Shown: positions 62,693 through 64,000 of the stretch, in pieces | Numbering within the stretch: the stretch's first letter is position 1 | Layout: the number at the start of each line of letters is the position of its first letter | From: an uncultured Armatimonadota bacterium | GTDB taxonomy: Bacteria; Armatimonadota; Fimbriimonadia; Fimbriimonadales; Fimbriimonadaceae | Direction: 5' to 3' | Assembly (NCBI GenBank): GCA_903833215.1 | Contig: CAILEM010000129.1 | Location: forward strand, 1-64,000 | Length of the DNA stretch: 64,000 nucleotides | Position numbers and translations under genes: made by a program | Notes under the pieces: model-generated | Database searches by the model: none | What the model was told of the DNA's origin: nothing | The model's input: the letters and a program-made list of their open reading frames with translations, nothing else

Positions 62693-64000
62693 TCAGACGA
62701 TGCCGTTGGCGGCGATGACATCTCGATACCAATATGCACTGTCCTTTGGCGTTCTTACCTGGGTTTGGTAGTCGACGTGAACAATTCCAAACCGGAATTT
62801 GTATCCTTCATACCACTCAAAGTTGTCCATGAACGACCACTGGAAGTAGCCCTCGACTTCGACCCCATCGTCCGCCGCTCGCTCAAAAGCTGCGAGATAA
62901 CGAGATAAGTAGTCGATTCGCTGAGGGTCATGGACCTTTCCATCGCGTGCGACCCAGTCGGATAATCCCATCCCGTTTTCGGTGACGACGATCGGCTTCC
63001 CATATCTTTCGTAGAAGAATTTTGGGCCCCAGTAAAGGGCATCGGGTGTTACCGCCCAATGGTAAATCGTTCGCCCTGTGCCCAGATCGTGGGAGACCTC
63101 AATCGGATTGCCGGTTACTGGATCGGCTTTGATAATGTCGCCGGTGTAGATATTCGCACCGAAGAAGTCGAGAGGCTGGCAAATCGTTTCCATGTCCCCG
63201 GCTCGTGGGACTGGTGCATCCGATCCAAACAACTCCACCTCTTGCTGTGGATATGTGCCGAAGAACACGGGGTCATTCCACCATGTGTTGCTCCAGACCG
63301 TTTTCGAAGTCGTCGTGAACGTGGCTTCTCGGGCAGCATCGATATCGGCTGGTGAATTTGTAGCTGGAATCTTAGGCGCGCCGACCGGTGCCCAACCGAC
63401 TCGGGTTGGCTTGGAGCATCCCGCACGGATGACCTGGACCGCTTTGCCATGTGCGAGCATTGCGTGGTGACCCGCAAGCAGGACCTCTTTGAAATTCAAT
63501 TTGTCGCCGGGAGCATGAACGCCGCTGTGTTGCCCGAGGCCGATAAAGCACTGGGGCTCGTTCAGCGTCATCCAACTGGCAACTCGATCAGACAGCTTAT
63601 CAACGACGATCTTCGCGTAGTCGGCGAACCAATCTGCAGAGTCACGATTCATCCATCCGCCCTTAAGATACAGTTCGTAGGGGAGGTCCCAATGGAATAG
63701 CGTGACGTGAGGCTGAATGCCGCTCTCCAAGAGCTCGTCGATCAATTTGTCATAGAAGGCGAGGCCCTCTGCGTTGACTTTCCCGACGCCATCCGGAATA
63801 ACTCGGGGCCAAGCGATGGACATTCGGTAGTTGGGAATACCCAACTCTTTCATCAAAGCCACGTCTTCTTTGTAGCGATTGTAGTGGTCGCAAGCGACAT
63901 CACCGTTGGAACGGTCGCTAATTGCGCCGGGGCGCTCGCAAAACATGTCCCAGACACTACGTCCACCACCGACTTTATATGGGGCTCCTTCGATTTGATA
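62693..64000 (-). CDS. GH1 beta-glucosidase, N-terminus beyond window
   Basis: The frame stays open to the window edge: upstream of the internal Met at 63946 it reads YQIEGAPYKVGGGRSVWD, the normal GH1 N-terminal region, so the true start lies outside. Acid/base Glu in WMTLNEPQCF; nucleophile Glu in PIVVTENGMGLSD; C-terminal FQWSFMDNFEWYEGYKFRFG binds the sugar. It hydrolyses beta-glucosides such as cellobiose in the cytoplasm. Confidence 0.95.
   Translation of the reverse strand, partial: YQIEGAPYKVGGGRSVWDMFCERPGAISDRSNGDVACDHYNRYKEDVALMKELGIPNYRMSIAWPRVIPDGVGKVNAEGLAFYDKLIDELLESGIQPHVTLFHWDLPYELYLKGGWMNRDSADWFADYAKIVVDKLSDRVASWMTLNEPQCFIGLGQHSGVHAPGDKLNFKEVLLAGHHAMLAHGKAVQVIRAGCSKPTRVGWAPVGAPKIPATNSPADIDAAREATFTTTSKTVWSNTWWNDPVFFGTYPQQEVELFGSDAPVPRAGDMETICQPLDFFGANIYTGDIIKADPVTGNPIEVSHDLGTGRTIYHWAVTPDALYWGPKFFYERYGKPIVVTENGMGLSDWVARDGKVHDPQRIDYLSRYLAAFERAADDGVEVEGYFQWSFMDNFEWYEGYKFRFGIVHVDYQTQVRTPKDSAYWYRDVIAANGIV

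Overview
This window looks like chromosomal DNA of a member of the Armatimonadota, probably of the Fimbriimonadia type. That placement is an inference. It rests on the prepilin-like protein at 10891-11841, whose N-terminus ([19 protein letters not shown], then a FPVFAQAK stretch and a C-terminal H-X9-DG motif) is typical of that phylum. It also fits the many exported glycosidases, the ABC/MoxR/VWA operon and the moderately high GC. No rRNA, tRNA, CRISPR array, integrase or transposase gene was recognised. The GH1 beta-glucosidase at the right edge is cut by the window end, and a short open frame at the left edge may be the end of another gene.

Layout. 1-6.5 kb: secreted proteins of unknown role, an esterase, a tyrosine-decarboxylase-like PLP enzyme, an exported cyclophilin, an M42 peptidase. 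6.5-12.2 kb: a zinc alcohol dehydrogenase, then a LacI-family repressor with three palindromic operators at its promoter. The repressor is translationally coupled to a neopullulanase-like GH13 enzyme, which overlaps a prepilin-like protein followed by a small lipoprotein; this reads as a sugar-controlled starch/maltodextrin unit. 12.3-18 kb: a sulfotransferase, a second exported GH13 enzyme, an exported MsrB, a DUF554 protein and an MscS channel. 18-31 kb: peptidase S9, argininosuccinate lyase, GH31 with a PA14 domain, an ErpA-type Fe-S carrier, a divergent racemase, a double thioredoxin and a GH29 fucosidase. The gene-free gaps here hold two families of dispersed hairpin repeats. 30.7-38 kb: secreted PPC-like and double-FKBP proteins, an exported Ntn asparaginase, and three sugar-metabolism genes (isomerase/epimerase, aldo/keto reductase, Gfo/Idh/MocA).

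38-51.7 kb: one uninterrupted nine-gene minus-strand operon. It encodes a membrane protein, an ABC-2 exporter (permease-ATPase-permease), a long coiled-coil membrane protein, a MoxR ATPase, a DUF58 protein and two large VWA membrane proteins. Nearly every junction is a stop/start overlap. I regard it as the best candidate for an undescribed system. 51.9-53.5 kb: an Ig-repeat lipoprotein. 53.7-59.4 kb: a SUF iron-sulfur operon (sufC, sufD, an unknown gene, sufS, sufU, sufT, an Rrf2 regulator, sufA) with a candidate regulator palindrome at its promoter and no sufB. 59.5-64 kb: DinB-like protein, L-fucose isomerase, a cyclic-nucleotide-binding protein with a perfect hairpin beside its start codon, a small unknown gene, and GH1.

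The most notable non-coding signal is a long structured repeat present in three gaps (about 18.16-18.57, 25.54-25.79 and 30.49-30.70 kb). Its stems carry compensatory base changes between copies, so the fold itself seems to be under selection.
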